Below, one piece after another: positions 50,939 to 60,110 of a stretch of DNA of 64,000 bases (its first letter is position 1; each line of letters begins with the position of its first letter). This DNA is from Tabrizicola sp. TH137. Its GTDB lineage: Bacteria > Pseudomonadota > Alphaproteobacteria > Rhodobacterales > Rhodobacteraceae. The stretch spans positions 62,001 to 126,000 of the forward strand of contig NZ_PKRQ01000008.1 in NCBI RefSeq assembly GCF_002855575.1, in the 5' to 3' direction. The position numbers and the translations under genes are program-made. The notes beneath the pieces were generated by a model. The model searched no databases, had not been told where the DNA came from, and saw only the letters and a list, made by a program, of their open reading frames with translations.

Positions 50939-51631
50939 ATGCAGATCGTCCGGCCTGTCGGCAGACAGGCGGCCTCACGCAAATACGATCTGATCACGGC
51001 GCTTGGCGTTCATGCCTGCCGGGGAGACAAGCATTTCCAGCGGCTGGTCCTGCGGTTCATCACGATGGTTGTGGCGCGCTACAACTGGCAGAATGACGAG
51101 CTTTCCATAGGGCAGAAGGACCTGGCGGCGCTGTGGTCGGTGGATGAGCGGACGGTGAAGCGCGAGATGGCCAAGCTGCGGGCGCTGGGATGGCTGGTGC
51201 AGAAGCGGGCGGCGGTGCGGGGGCGGGTGGCGATCCACGGGATTGATATCACTGCTATCCTGCTGAGCACACGCGAGGCCTGGGAGGCGGTGGGGCCGGA
51301 TTTCGTGGAGCGGATGGCAGGGCCGCGGCCCGCGGCGGAGATGCCGGCGCCGAATGTGGTGGCCTTTCCGGGGACGGCGGCGACGGTGCTGCCGGAGGGG
51401 GATGCGCTTTGGGACCGGGTGCAGGCGCGGCTGGCGGGGGAGGACCCTGCGGCCTTCAACATGTGGTTCCGGCAATTGGCGCAGGTGGGGCTGGCGGGCG
51501 GGTGCCTGGACCTGGTGGCGCCGTCGCGGTTCCATGCGGCCTATGTGACGACGCATCACCTGATCCGTCTTCTGGCCGCCGTGCGGCGCGAGGATGGCGG
51601 GGTGCGGATGGTGAAGGTGGGGGCGGAGTAG
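50939..51631 (+). CDS. DnaA-like plasmid replication initiator
   Basis: This 230-residue protein begins with a helix-turn-helix region (about 56-90, SIGQKDLAALWSVDERTVKREMAKLRALGWLV). After a linker, residues 153-230 resemble the DnaA N-terminal domain: LWDRVQARLAGEDPAAFNMWFRQLAQ, then LDLVAPSRFHAAYVTTHHLIRLLAAV. In DnaA this domain contacts DnaB helicase and DiaA. There is no AAA+ ATPase or DnaA domain IV, so origin recognition must use the N-terminal HTH. This matches the DnaA-like replicon type of Rhodobacterales plasmids. AGGAG lies eight bases before the ATG. Confidence 0.82.
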   Translation: MQIVRPVGRQAASRKYDLITALGVHACRGDKHFQRLVLRFITMVVARYNWQNDELSIGQKDLAALWSVDERTVKREMAKLRALGWLVQKRAAVRGRVAIHGIDITAILLSTREAWEAVGPDFVERMAGPRPAAEMPAPNVVAFPGTAATVLPEGDALWDRVQARLAGEDPAAFNMWFRQLAQVGLAGGCLDLVAPSRFHAAYVTTHHLIRLLAAVRREDGGVRMVKVGAE

Positions 51632-51703
51632 GATTCTGTTGCCAGATGGCGCCCGGCTGATACTATACAGTTGTTCAGCAAGGAATCGGCATCGGAGGCC
51701 CCC

Positions 51704-53779
51704 ATGCCCCGCGACCCCCGTTTCGACCTTCTTTTCCAGCCGGTGAAGATCGGGCCGAAGGTGGCCCGCAACCGGTTCTTTCAGGTTCCCCATGCCTCGG
51801 GCATGACCAATGCCGCGCCGCATGTGCGGGCGGCCTTCCGCGAGATGAAGGCGGAAGGGGGATGGGCGGTGGTATCGACCGGGGCCTGTTCCATCCATCC
51901 GAGTTCGGATGACAGCCCCTTTCCCTGCGCGACGCTGTGGGATGAGGCGGATCTGCGGTCGCATATGCTGATGACCGAGGCGGCGCATCGGCAGGGGGCG
52001 CTGGCGGCGATCGAGCTTTGGCATGGCGGGGCGGCGGCGGTGAACCGGACGACGCGGCACGCGGCCCTGTCGCCTTCGGGCGTGCCGTGGATGGCGACGC
52101 ATGTGGGGTTCATGTCTTCGGCCCGGCCGAAGGTGATGGATGCGCAGGATATCCGCGACCTGATCCGCTGGCATGCCGAGGCGGCGGTGATGGCCGAGCG
52201 GGCGGGGTTCGACATCCTCTATGTCTATGCGGGGATGGGCTATCTGCCCTATCAGTTCCTGCTGTCGGATTACAACCGGCGGACGGATGACTATGGCGGG
52301 TCGGTCCGCAATCGCGTGCGGCTGGTGGAGCAGTTGATTGACGCGGTGCGCGAGGCGACGGGCGGGCGCTGTGCGGTGGCGCTGCGCATGTCGATGCAGG
52401 AATTGCGGGGGCGGCCGTCGGAGGTGGCACCCAGCGAGGCGCATGAGGTGATCGGCCATCTGAAGGATGCGCCCGACCTGTTCGATGTGAAGATGGACTA
52501 TTCCGCCACCGATTGCGCAGCGAGCCGCTACACGGCGGAGGGCAGCCATGAGCCTGTCGTCGATTTCCTGAAGACGATCACCGACAAGCCGGTGGTGGGG
52601 GTGGGGCGGTTCACCAGCCCCGATACGATGGTGTCGATGGTGAAGCGGGGTGTGCTGGACCTGATCGGGGGCGCGCGGCCGTCGATTGCCGATCCGTTCC
52701 TGCCGAAGAAGATCGAAGAGGGGCGGGTGGAGGACATCCGCGAATGCATCGGCTGCAATCTGTGCATTTCAAGCTGGCATGACGGGGTCTGGGTGCGCTG
52801 CACGCAGAACCCGACGGCGGGCGAGGAATGGCGGCGCGGCTGGCATCCCGAGATCGTGCGGAAGGATGGCAAGGGCCAGGTTCTGGTGGTGGGCGGGGGG
52901 CCTGCGGGGCTTGAGGCGGCGCTGACGCTGGCGCGGCGGGGGCATGACGTGGCGCTGGCCGATGCGGCGCGGGAGTTCGGCGGGCGGCTGCGCTGGGAAA
53001 GCCGGTTGCCGGGGCTGAACCAGTGGCACCGCGTGGTGGATTACCGGATGGGGCAGTTGCAGAAGCTGCCGAATGTGTCGCTTTACCCGGAAAGCACACT
53101 GTCAGCGGCGGATGTGCGGGAATTCGGGGCGGATCATGTGGTGATCGCCACCGGCGCGCGCTGGTTGCCGCATCTGTGCGGGGCGAATGAGCTGCCTTCG
53201 GTGCCGCTGGAGGCGCCGCGCGTTTACACGCCCGACGATATCGCCGCAGGTGTGGTGCCGGAGGGGCCGGTCGCGGTGTTCGACTATGACAATTACTACC
53301 TTGGGTCCGCGATTGCCGAGCAACTGGCGGGGCAGGGGAGGGCGGTGACTTACATCACCACGGCGGGCGCGGCGGCGGCCTGGGGATTCATGACGAATGA
53401 ACAGCCTTTGGTGCATCAGTCCTTTGCGAAGAAGGGCATCGCTTTGCGGACGCTGGAGGTGGTGACGGGGTTTGATGGCGAGACCCTGCGGCTGGCGCAG
53501 ATCTTCAGCGGCGAGGCACGGGACATCGCGGTGCGGTCTCTGGTGATCGTGGGCTATCGGCAGGCGGGCAGCGCGCTGCATGAGGCGCTGGCCGGGACGA
53601 TGCCGCGCGAGAGGCTGCATCTGACGGGGGATGCGCTGGCGCCGGGGGCCATCGTCCATGCCGTCTATCAGGGGCACAAGACGGCGCGGGAATTGGGGCT
53701 TTCGGCGGCGCAGGTGATGCCGCGCCGGGATGCGCCCTTTGCGCCGAGGGATTTCCAGATGCCGGAGGCGGCGGAATGA
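51704..53779 (+). CDS. Trimethylamine dehydrogenase-like FMN/FAD/4Fe-4S oxidoreductase
   Basis: This 691-residue flavoprotein has an N-terminal old-yellow-enzyme TIM barrel (about 1-340), then the cluster motif CIGCNLC with a fourth Cys about 12 residues on (near 347-366), and a C-terminal dinucleotide-binding domain with VVGGGPAGLEAALTLARRG. This is the order of trimethylamine, dimethylamine and N-methylproline dehydrogenases. GGAGG precedes the ATG at 51704. It overlaps the MttB-family gene by four bases, so both probably act on one methylated amine or betaine. Confidence 0.82.
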   Translation: MPRDPRFDLLFQPVKIGPKVARNRFFQVPHASGMTNAAPHVRAAFREMKAEGGWAVVSTGACSIHPSSDDSPFPCATLWDEADLRSHMLMTEAAHRQGALAAIELWHGGAAAVNRTTRHAALSPSGVPWMATHVGFMSSARPKVMDAQDIRDLIRWHAEAAVMAERAGFDILYVYAGMGYLPYQFLLSDYNRRTDDYGGSVRNRVRLVEQLIDAVREATGGRCAVALRMSMQELRGRPSEVAPSEAHEVIGHLKDAPDLFDVKMDYSATDCAASRYTAEGSHEPVVDFLKTITDKPVVGVGRFTSPDTMVSMVKRGVLDLIGGARPSIADPFLPKKIEEGRVEDIRECIGCNLCISSWHDGVWVRCTQNPTAGEEWRRGWHPEIVRKDGKGQVLVVGGGPAGLEAALTLARRGHDVALADAAREFGGRLRWESRLPGLNQWHRVVDYRMGQLQKLPNVSLYPESTLSAADVREFGADHVVIATGARWLPHLCGANELPSVPLEAPRVYTPDDIAAGVVPEGPVAVFDYDNYYLGSAIAEQLAGQGRAVTYITTAGAAAAWGFMTNEQPLVHQSFAKKGIALRTLEVVTGFDGETLRLAQIFSGEARDIAVRSLVIVGYRQAGSALHEALAGTMPRERLHLTGDALAPGAIVHAVYQGHKTARELGLSAAQVMPRRDAPFAPRDFQMPEAAE

Positions 53780-55299
53780 CACGGGTCGAGGGGCGCAGAC
53801 GGCAGGCCGGCCGCCCCTCGGGCGGGGTGCCGCAGCGGCCCTTCGGGCAGGTGGAGCGGTGTATCGACTGGGTCCGAGTGATTTCCGACGATCAGGTGGC
53901 TGCGATCCATGCGGCGGCGCTGGATGTTCTGGCGCGGCAAGGGATGCGCGTGCTGCATCCGGCGGCGCGGGATCTTTATGCGCAGGCCGGGGCAAGGGTG
54001 GAGGGGGAGACGGTCCGCCTTGATCCGGCACTGGTGGCGGAAGGCTTGGCGACCGTGCCATCGGCCTTTGTGCTGGAGGCACGAAACCCGTTGAAATCCC
54101 TGAAGATCGGGGGGGCGCATTGCGTTTACGCCTCGGTCGGGGGGCCAGCCTATGTGATGTGCAACGACAAGGGGCGGCGGGACGGGACCTATGCCGAGAT
54201 GTGCGATTTCCTGCGGCTGGTGCAGGGGTTGAATGTCCTCCATCAGGAGGGCGGCTGTCCGTTCGAGCCTTTGGACCTGCCCGCGAACACGCGGCATCTG
54301 GACATCTATCACGCGCAGATCCGGCATCTGGACAAAAGCTGGCAGACCCAGACGCTGGGCCATGCGCGGACGATGGACGGGATCGAGATGGCGGCGATCA
54401 TGCTGGGGACCACGGCGGAGGGGCTGCGCGAGCGGCCGGTTCTGCTGGGGATCATCAACACCAATTCGCCGCTGCAACTGGATGTGCCGATGGCCGAGGG
54501 CCTGATCGCGATGGCGGCGCATGGGCAGGTGAATGTGATCACGCCCTTCACGCTGGCCGGTGCCATGGCGCCGGTGACGCTGGCCGGCGCGCTGGTGTTG
54601 CAGCATGCCGAGGCGATGGCGGGGATCGTGCTGACGCAGATCGTGCGGCCGGGCGTGCCGGTGATGTATGGCGGGTTCACGTCGAATGTGGACATGCGGT
54701 CTGGCGCGCCCGCCTTTGGCACGCCGGAATATGCCAAGGCGGCGCAGGCGAGCGGGCAATTGGCGCGGCATATCGGGGTGCCGTTCCGGTCTTCCAACGT
54801 GACGGCGGCGAATGCGGTGGATGCGCAGGCGGCCTATGAATCGCAGATGGCGCTGTGGGGGGCGTTGACCGGGGGGGCGCATCTTCTGGAGCACGCGGCG
54901 GGCTGGCTGCATGGCGGGCTGACGGCGAGTTTCGAGAAGCTGATCCTTGATGCCGAGATGTTGCAGATGATGGATGCCTGGTTCGAGCCGCTGGCGACGA
55001 CCGAGGCCGATCTGGCGCTGGAGGCCATTCTGGAGGCGGGCGCTGGCGGGCATTTCTTTGGCACGGCGCATACGATGGAGCGCTATGAGCGGGCGTTTCA
55101 CGCGCCGATGGTATCGAACTGGGACAATTACCCGACATGGATGCAGCGCGGCGGGATCGACGCGGCGCAGCGGGCGAATACGGTCTGGAAAGAGCTTTTG
55201 GCGCAGGCCGAGGATCCACCCCTTGATGCCGCAGTGGACGAGGCGCTGAGCGCCTATGTCGCGCGGCGCAAGGCCGAAGGCGGGGCACCGATGAACTGA
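53776..55299 (+). CDS. MttB-superfamily (trimethylamine:corrinoid-like) methyltransferase
   Basis: This 507-residue protein belongs to the MttB family: VLARQGMRVLHPAARDLYAQAG near residue 53 and the barrel strands NVITPFTLAGAMAPVTLAGALVLQHAEAMAG. No in-frame amber codon is present, so it is a non-pyrrolysine member like MtgB, which demethylates glycine betaine. No corrinoid protein is encoded nearby; a THF-linked or elsewhere-encoded acceptor is needed. It is coupled to the flavoprotein upstream (ATGA) and the hydrolase downstream (one-base overlap). Confidence 0.8.
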   Translation: MTRVEGRRRQAGRPSGGVPQRPFGQVERCIDWVRVISDDQVAAIHAAALDVLARQGMRVLHPAARDLYAQAGARVEGETVRLDPALVAEGLATVPSAFVLEARNPLKSLKIGGAHCVYASVGGPAYVMCNDKGRRDGTYAEMCDFLRLVQGLNVLHQEGGCPFEPLDLPANTRHLDIYHAQIRHLDKSWQTQTLGHARTMDGIEMAAIMLGTTAEGLRERPVLLGIINTNSPLQLDVPMAEGLIAMAAHGQVNVITPFTLAGAMAPVTLAGALVLQHAEAMAGIVLTQIVRPGVPVMYGGFTSNVDMRSGAPAFGTPEYAKAAQASGQLARHIGVPFRSSNVTAANAVDAQAAYESQMALWGALTGGAHLLEHAAGWLHGGLTASFEKLILDAEMLQMMDAWFEPLATTEADLALEAILEAGAGGHFFGTAHTMERYERAFHAPMVSNWDNYPTWMQRGGIDAAQRANTVWKELLAQAEDPPLDAAVDEALSAYVARRKAEGGAPMN

Positions 55300-57335
55300 T
55301 GGCGAAGGGCAGAGGGGCGACGGTTCGGACGGATTTTCCCTATGGGTTGAGGGAGATCGAGAATATCTGGGTGCCGATGCCGGATGGCGTGCGGCTGGCG
55401 GGGCGGCTGTGGCTGCCCGAGGGGGCGGGAAAGGTTCCGCTGATCCTGGAATACCTGCCCTATCGCAAGCGCGACGGGACGCGGGCGCGGGACGAGAAGA
55501 TGCACCGCTATCTGGCGCGGCACGGCTATGCCTGCCTGCGGCTGGACATCCGGGGGACCGGCGACAGCGAGGGGATCATCACCGACGAATATTCGGTGCA
55601 GGAGCAGGAGGATGGCGTGGCGGCCATCGACTGGCTGTCGCGTCAGGACTGGTGCGACGGGCAGGTGGCGATGATCGGCATTAGCTGGGGCGGGTTCAAC
55701 GGGTTGCAGATCGCGGCGCGGCAGCCTGCGGCGTTGAAGACGATCATCACCGTGGGATCGACGGATGACCGGTATGCGACGGATATCCACTGGGTCGGCG
55801 GCTGCCTGTCGAAGGACAATTTCGACTGGTCCTCCACCATGTTCGCCAGTCAGGACCTGCCGCCCGATCCGGCCATCGTGGGGGATCGGTGGCGCGACAT
55901 GTGGCGGGCGCGGATGGAGGCGAACAGCCCATGGATCCTGACCTGGCTGCGGCATCAGTCGCGGGATGACTATTGGAAGCAGGGGTCGGTTTGCGAGGAT
56001 TTCTCGCGCATCACGATCCCGGTCTATGCGGTGTCGGGCTGGGCGGACAATTATTCCGAAGCCGTGCCGCGGTTGCTGGCGGGATTGTCGGGGCCGAGGC
56101 GGGGGTTGATCGGGCCCTGGGCGCATTCTTTTCCGCATGACGTGACGGTGGAGCCGGCCATCGGCTGGTTGCAGGAGGTGCTGCGCTGGTGCGACCAGTG
56201 GCTGAAGGGGCGCGAGACGGGGATCATGGAGGAACCGCTGCTGCGCGCTTGGGTGCAGGAGAGCGTGCCGCCGCAGACCTGCTATCGCGAAAGGCCGGGC
56301 TATTGGGTGGGGGAGGATCAGTGGCCATCGCCCCGGATCGAGGCGCGGCGGATGGCGCTGGGGGATCATGGGCGGCTGGGGGCGGCGGGAACGGGGGAGG
56401 TGTCCATCTGTTCGCCCCTCTGGGTCGGGGCGGCGGCGGGCGAAGTGGGCCGCTATGGCGACGATGCGGAATGGGCGACCGATCAGCGCGAGGATGATGG
56501 CGGATCGCTGGTCTTCGTGACCGAGCCGCTGGCCGAGGATGTGGAGATTCTGGGTGCGCCGCAGCTGCATCTGACCTTCGCCAGCGACAAGCCCTGGGCG
56601 CTGGTATCGGTGCGGGTGAATGATGTTGCGCCGAGTGGCGCATCGACGCGGGTGGCCATCGGGCATCTGAACCTGTGCCACAGGTTCGGGCATGGCGCCC
56701 CGCAGGACCTGATCCCCGGAGAGATGACGGTGGCCACGGTGGACCTTGACGATATCGGGCATCGCTTTCCGGCGGGGCATCGGATCGCGGTGTCGATTTC
56801 GACCGTCTATTGGCCGATTGCCTGGCCTTCGCCGGAACTGGCGACGCTGAGGCTGCGGCTGGGGGAGAGCGCGCTGGTGCTGCCGGTGCGGCCCGTTCGG
56901 GCGGAGGATGCAGGCCTGCGGGTGTTCGATGCGCCGGAATGCGCGGAGGCGGATGCGCAGCATGATCTGCCCATCCCGGCGGATGCGCCGACCGCACAGC
57001 GGCGGGTGACGCGCGACCTGCTGAGCGGGGAAAGCCTGGTGGAGTTTCCGCGCTGGACCTATGCGATGGAGATGCCCGCCATCGGGCAGACCCATCGCGG
57101 AACGGGCTATGCGCGGTATCGCATCACCGAGGGTGACCCGCTGAGCGCGCGTTGCGAGACGGGATATACCGTGCGGATCGAGCGGGCGGACACGACCATC
57201 CTGCATGAGAGCGAGGGTTCGCTGACCTGCGATGCCACGCATTTCATCGTGAGCATGTGCCTGCGGATCAGCGAGAACGGGGTGCCGGTGTTCAGCCGCG
57301 ACTGGAACGAAAGGATAGCGCGTGACCACATGTAG
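55299..57335 (+). CDS. CocE/NonD family hydrolase (S15 peptidase/esterase)
   Basis: This 678-residue hydrolase has an alpha/beta hydrolase domain at the N-terminus with RLDIRGTGDSEG, the nucleophile Ser in IGISWGGFNG near residue 127, and a C-terminal jelly-roll domain (about 400-570). Family members split acyl esters such as cocaine or X-Pro dipeptides. No signal peptide is seen, so it acts in the cytoplasm. Together with the peptide importer downstream it may release the methylated amine from an imported conjugate. Confidence 0.83.
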   Translation: MAKGRGATVRTDFPYGLREIENIWVPMPDGVRLAGRLWLPEGAGKVPLILEYLPYRKRDGTRARDEKMHRYLARHGYACLRLDIRGTGDSEGIITDEYSVQEQEDGVAAIDWLSRQDWCDGQVAMIGISWGGFNGLQIAARQPAALKTIITVGSTDDRYATDIHWVGGCLSKDNFDWSSTMFASQDLPPDPAIVGDRWRDMWRARMEANSPWILTWLRHQSRDDYWKQGSVCEDFSRITIPVYAVSGWADNYSEAVPRLLAGLSGPRRGLIGPWAHSFPHDVTVEPAIGWLQEVLRWCDQWLKGRETGIMEEPLLRAWVQESVPPQTCYRERPGYWVGEDQWPSPRIEARRMALGDHGRLGAAGTGEVSICSPLWVGAAAGEVGRYGDDAEWATDQREDDGGSLVFVTEPLAEDVEILGAPQLHLTFASDKPWALVSVRVNDVAPSGASTRVAIGHLNLCHRFGHGAPQDLIPGEMTVATVDLDDIGHRFPAGHRIAVSISTVYWPIAWPSPELATLRLRLGESALVLPVRPVRAEDAGLRVFDAPECAEADAQHDLPIPADAPTAQRRVTRDLLSGESLVEFPRWTYAMEMPAIGQTHRGTGYARYRITEGDPLSARCETGYTVRIERADTTILHESEGSLTCDATHFIVSMCLRISENGVPVFSRDWNERIARDHM

Positions 57336-57353
57336 CGAGAGGGGTGCGGGCTG

Positions 57354-58304
57354 ATGCTGGCCTATGCGATCCGGCGACTGGGGCTTTCGGTCCTGATCCT
57401 GATCGTGGTCATGACGGCCATGTATGGCATGGTGTTTCTGGTGCCGGGTGACCCGGCATCGCTGGCGCTGGGGCCGCGGGCCACGCCGGAACTGAAGGAG
57501 GCGCTGCGCGAGCGGATGGGGCTGGACCAGCCGATATTGACGCAGATTTTGTATTTCTTCGGCAATGTGCTGCGCGGCGATCTGGGGATCGACGTCTGGT
57601 CGAAGCGGCCGGTGCTGGAGCAGATCCTGGAGGTGTTTCCCAATACGCTGATCCTGGGGGTCGTGGCGCTGGGTTGGGCGCTGGTGATGGGCATCGTTCT
57701 GGGCTGTGCGGCGGTGGTCTGGCGGGACACATGGGCGGACCGGTTGCTGGGCGTGCTGTCGGTGAGCGTGATTTCCGTGCCGTCCTTCGTGGTGGCGATC
57801 TATGCGCTGATCGTCTTTGCGGTCTGGCTGAACTGGCTGCCTGCCATCGGGGCGGGGGAGGCGGGGGATTTCTGGAGCCAGGTGCGGGCCTTGATCCTGC
57901 CGGCCCTTGCGGTGGGGATCGGCTGGGTGGGCTATCTGGCGCGGTTGATCCGGGCGTCGATGCTGGAGGTGATGGAGGCGCCGCATATCCGCACGGCGCG
58001 GGCCTTCGGGATGCGCGAGCGGGATATCGTGTTCCGCCATGCGCTGCGCGTGGCCATCGTGCCGACGATTTCCATTCTGGCCGTGGGATTCGGGTCGATC
58101 CTGTCGAGCGCGGTCTTTGTGGAGAGCGTGTTTTCACGGCCTGGCATCGGCACGCTGATCACCGGGGCGGTGGAGAAGCGGAATTATCCCGTGGTGATGG
58201 GAACCGTGCTGTTCATGACCGGCTTTTACCTGCTGGTCGTCACCGCTGCCGATCTGTTGATCGCGCGGCTTGATCCGAGGGTGCGCGATGTCCTCCGCGG
58301 TTGA
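57354..58304 (+). CDS. Peptide/nickel-type ABC transporter permease (DppB family)
   Basis: This 316-residue permease starts with a membrane anchor (LAYAIRRLGLSVLILIVVMTAMYGMVFLVPGDPA), as in DppB, and has the EAA loop RTARAFGMRERDIVFRHALRVAIVP near residue 215. It ends with PRVRDVLRG. It is followed by DppC with a 17-base overlap. No solute can be assigned from the permease. Confidence 0.88.
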   Translation: MLAYAIRRLGLSVLILIVVMTAMYGMVFLVPGDPASLALGPRATPELKEALRERMGLDQPILTQILYFFGNVLRGDLGIDVWSKRPVLEQILEVFPNTLILGVVALGWALVMGIVLGCAAVVWRDTWADRLLGVLSVSVISVPSFVVAIYALIVFAVWLNWLPAIGAGEAGDFWSQVRALILPALAVGIGWVGYLARLIRASMLEVMEAPHIRTARAFGMRERDIVFRHALRVAIVPTISILAVGFGSILSSAVFVESVFSRPGIGTLITGAVEKRNYPVVMGTVLFMTGFYLLVVTAADLLIARLDPRVRDVLRG

Positions 58305-59163
58305 GGGAACGGTGCCGGGACGGCGGGGGATCGGGCGGGCGCTGCTGGCCGATCCGATGGGGCTGGCGGGGCTGGTGCTGGTGGTGGTGTTCCTGCTGAT
58401 GGCGCTGCTGGCGCCCTGGGTCGCGCCCTATGATCCCATCGCGCTGGATGTGAAGGCGAAGTTCCAGCCGCCTTCCGCCGCGCATTGGGCGGGGACGGAT
58501 CATCTGGGGCGGGATCTGCTGTCGCGGATCATCTGGGGGGCAAGGCTGGCGCTGGGGATCGCCATCACCTCTGTCCTGATCGCGGGGGCCATCGGGTTGG
58601 TGCTGGGGTTGATCGCGGGCTATGGGCCGCGCTGGCTGGATTCGGTGCTGGTGCTGATCTTTGACAGCATGTCGTCGCTGCCGATGATCTTTTTCGCGCT
58701 GGCGGTGATCACGGTGCTGGGGCCGGGGACGACGACGCTGATCATCGTGATCGTGCTGGTGTCATTCCCCGCCTATGCGCGGCTGATCCGGACGCAGACG
58801 CTGGCCCTTTCGGGGGCGGATTTCATCCTGGCGGAGCGGGCGATGGGGGCGGGGGCGGGGCGGATCATCTTTCGCCATCTGCTGCCGAATGTGGTGGGGC
58901 CGCTGGTCATCCTGATCTGCATGGATATTCCGGTGGTCATCATGCTGGAGGCGGGGCTGAGTTACCTGAACCTGGGCGTGAAGCCGCCGTCGCCTTCCTG
59001 GGGGAACATCCTGTCGGAAGGCTATAACGCCCTGCGGCAGGCGCCGCATGTGGTGATCGTGGCGGGGGTGCCGCTGGTGCTGGCGACGCTGGGTTTCACC
59101 TTTCTGGGCGAGGGGCTGCGCGATGTGCTGGACCCGCGCGGGGCCGGGAGGCGCTGGGGATGA
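58288..59163 (+). CDS. Peptide/nickel-type ABC transporter permease (DppC family)
   Basis: This 291-residue permease has the DppC features ALLAPWVAPYDPI, HWAGTDHLGRDLLSRIIWGARLAL and the coupling loop LAERAMGAGAGRIIFRHLLPNVVGP. The ATG at 58288 has CGAGG upstream; a frame starting 18 bases earlier exists. It ends with an ATGA overlap with the first ATPase gene. Confidence 0.88.
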   Translation: MSSAVEGTVPGRRGIGRALLADPMGLAGLVLVVVFLLMALLAPWVAPYDPIALDVKAKFQPPSAAHWAGTDHLGRDLLSRIIWGARLALGIAITSVLIAGAIGLVLGLIAGYGPRWLDSVLVLIFDSMSSLPMIFFALAVITVLGPGTTTLIIVIVLVSFPAYARLIRTQTLALSGADFILAERAMGAGAGRIIFRHLLPNVVGPLVILICMDIPVVIMLEAGLSYLNLGVKPPSPSWGNILSEGYNALRQAPHVVIVAGVPLVLATLGFTFLGEGLRDVLDPRGAGRRWG

Positions 59164-60110
59164 GCGTGCTGTCGGTGGAGGGGCTGTCGGTCAGTTACCG
59201 CGTGCCGGGGGGGCGGTTGCAGGCGGTGCGGGACGTGTCGCTTTCGGTGGGCCGGGGCGAGGTGCTGGGGATCATGGGGGAGAGCGGCTGCGGCAAGTCC
59301 ACGCTGGCGGCGGCGATGATCGGGCTTTTGCCGCAGGGGGCGGAGGTGGCGGCGGGGGCGATCCGGCTGAACGGGACGGACATGCTGCGCCTGCCGGGGG
59401 AAGAGCAGCGGCGGCTGCGGGGGCAGCGGATCGCGATGGTGTTCCAGGACCCGATGACGGCCTTCAACCCGGTGCTGACCATCGGGCGGCAACTGGCGGA
59501 TTTCGTGGGCGCGCATGGCGGGGGGAAGGGGGCGGCGGAGATTGCCGGGATGCTGGAGCGGGTGGGGATTCCCGATCCGGGGCGGTGTCTTGGGCGCTAT
59601 CCGCATGAGCTTTCAGGCGGGATGCGGCAGCGGGTGGCGATTGCGGCGGCGCTGCTGATGCAGCCCGATGTCCTGATCGCGGATGAGCCGACGACGGCGC
59701 TGGACGTGACGATGGAGGCGCAGATCATCCATCTGCTGCGCGACCTGCGGACGAGTTTCGACGGGGCGATTGTCGTGGTGACGCATCATCTGGGGGTGAT
59801 CGCGGAACTCTGCGACCGGGTGGCGGTGATGTATGCGGGCGAGGTGGTGGAGGAGGCGGGGGTGGATGCGCTGTTCCACGATCCGCGCCATCCCTATACG
59901 CGGGCGCTTCTGTCCTGCGATCCGGCGGTGGTGATGCCGGGGAGCGGGCATCTGCCGACCATCGGGGGGCGCATTCCCGACCTGACGGCGCTGCCCGCAG
60001 GATGCGCCTTCGCGGCGCGCTGCGGGATGGCGGAGGCGGGGTGCGGGGCGCCGGTGCCGCGGCATCGGGGGGCGGGGCGGTCGGTGCTGTGCCACAGGAG
60101 CGCGGCATGA
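59160..60110 (+). CDS. Peptide-type ABC transporter ATP-binding protein (DppD family)
   Basis: This 316-residue ATPase has Walker [28 protein letters not shown], signature LSGGMRQR, Walker [15 protein letters not shown], and the oligopeptide C-terminal region with Cys residues ([14 protein letters not shown]) that may hold an iron-sulfur site. It starts and ends with four-base overlaps with its neighbours. Confidence 0.88.
   Translation: MSVLSVEGLSVSYRVPGGRLQAVRDVSLSVGRGEVLGIMGESGCGKSTLAAAMIGLLPQGAEVAAGAIRLNGTDMLRLPGEEQRRLRGQRIAMVFQDPMTAFNPVLTIGRQLADFVGAHGGGKGAAEIAGMLERVGIPDPGRCLGRYPHELSGGMRQRVAIAAALLMQPDVLIADEPTTALDVTMEAQIIHLLRDLRTSFDGAIVVVTHHLGVIAELCDRVAVMYAGEVVEEAGVDALFHDPRHPYTRALLSCDPAVVMPGSGHLPTIGGRIPDLTALPAGCAFAARCGMAEAGCGAPVPRHRGAGRSVLCHRSAA

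Noticed and set aside
48085-51631. RepABC-type replicon
   Set aside because: parA and parB are present but no repC follows parB; the divergent initiator has a DnaA domain-I-like end instead.
53776-55299. Pyrrolysine-containing trimethylamine methyltransferase
   Set aside because: The frame has no internal amber codon, so this is a non-pyrrolysine MttB-family protein and not a true MttB.
55254-58040. A 928-codon open frame on the minus strand opposite the CocE hydrolase and DppB genes
   Set aside because: It is Pro, His and Arg rich with no domain, and the plus strand encodes clear family proteins with motifs and coupled starts. High GC makes such antisense frames common.
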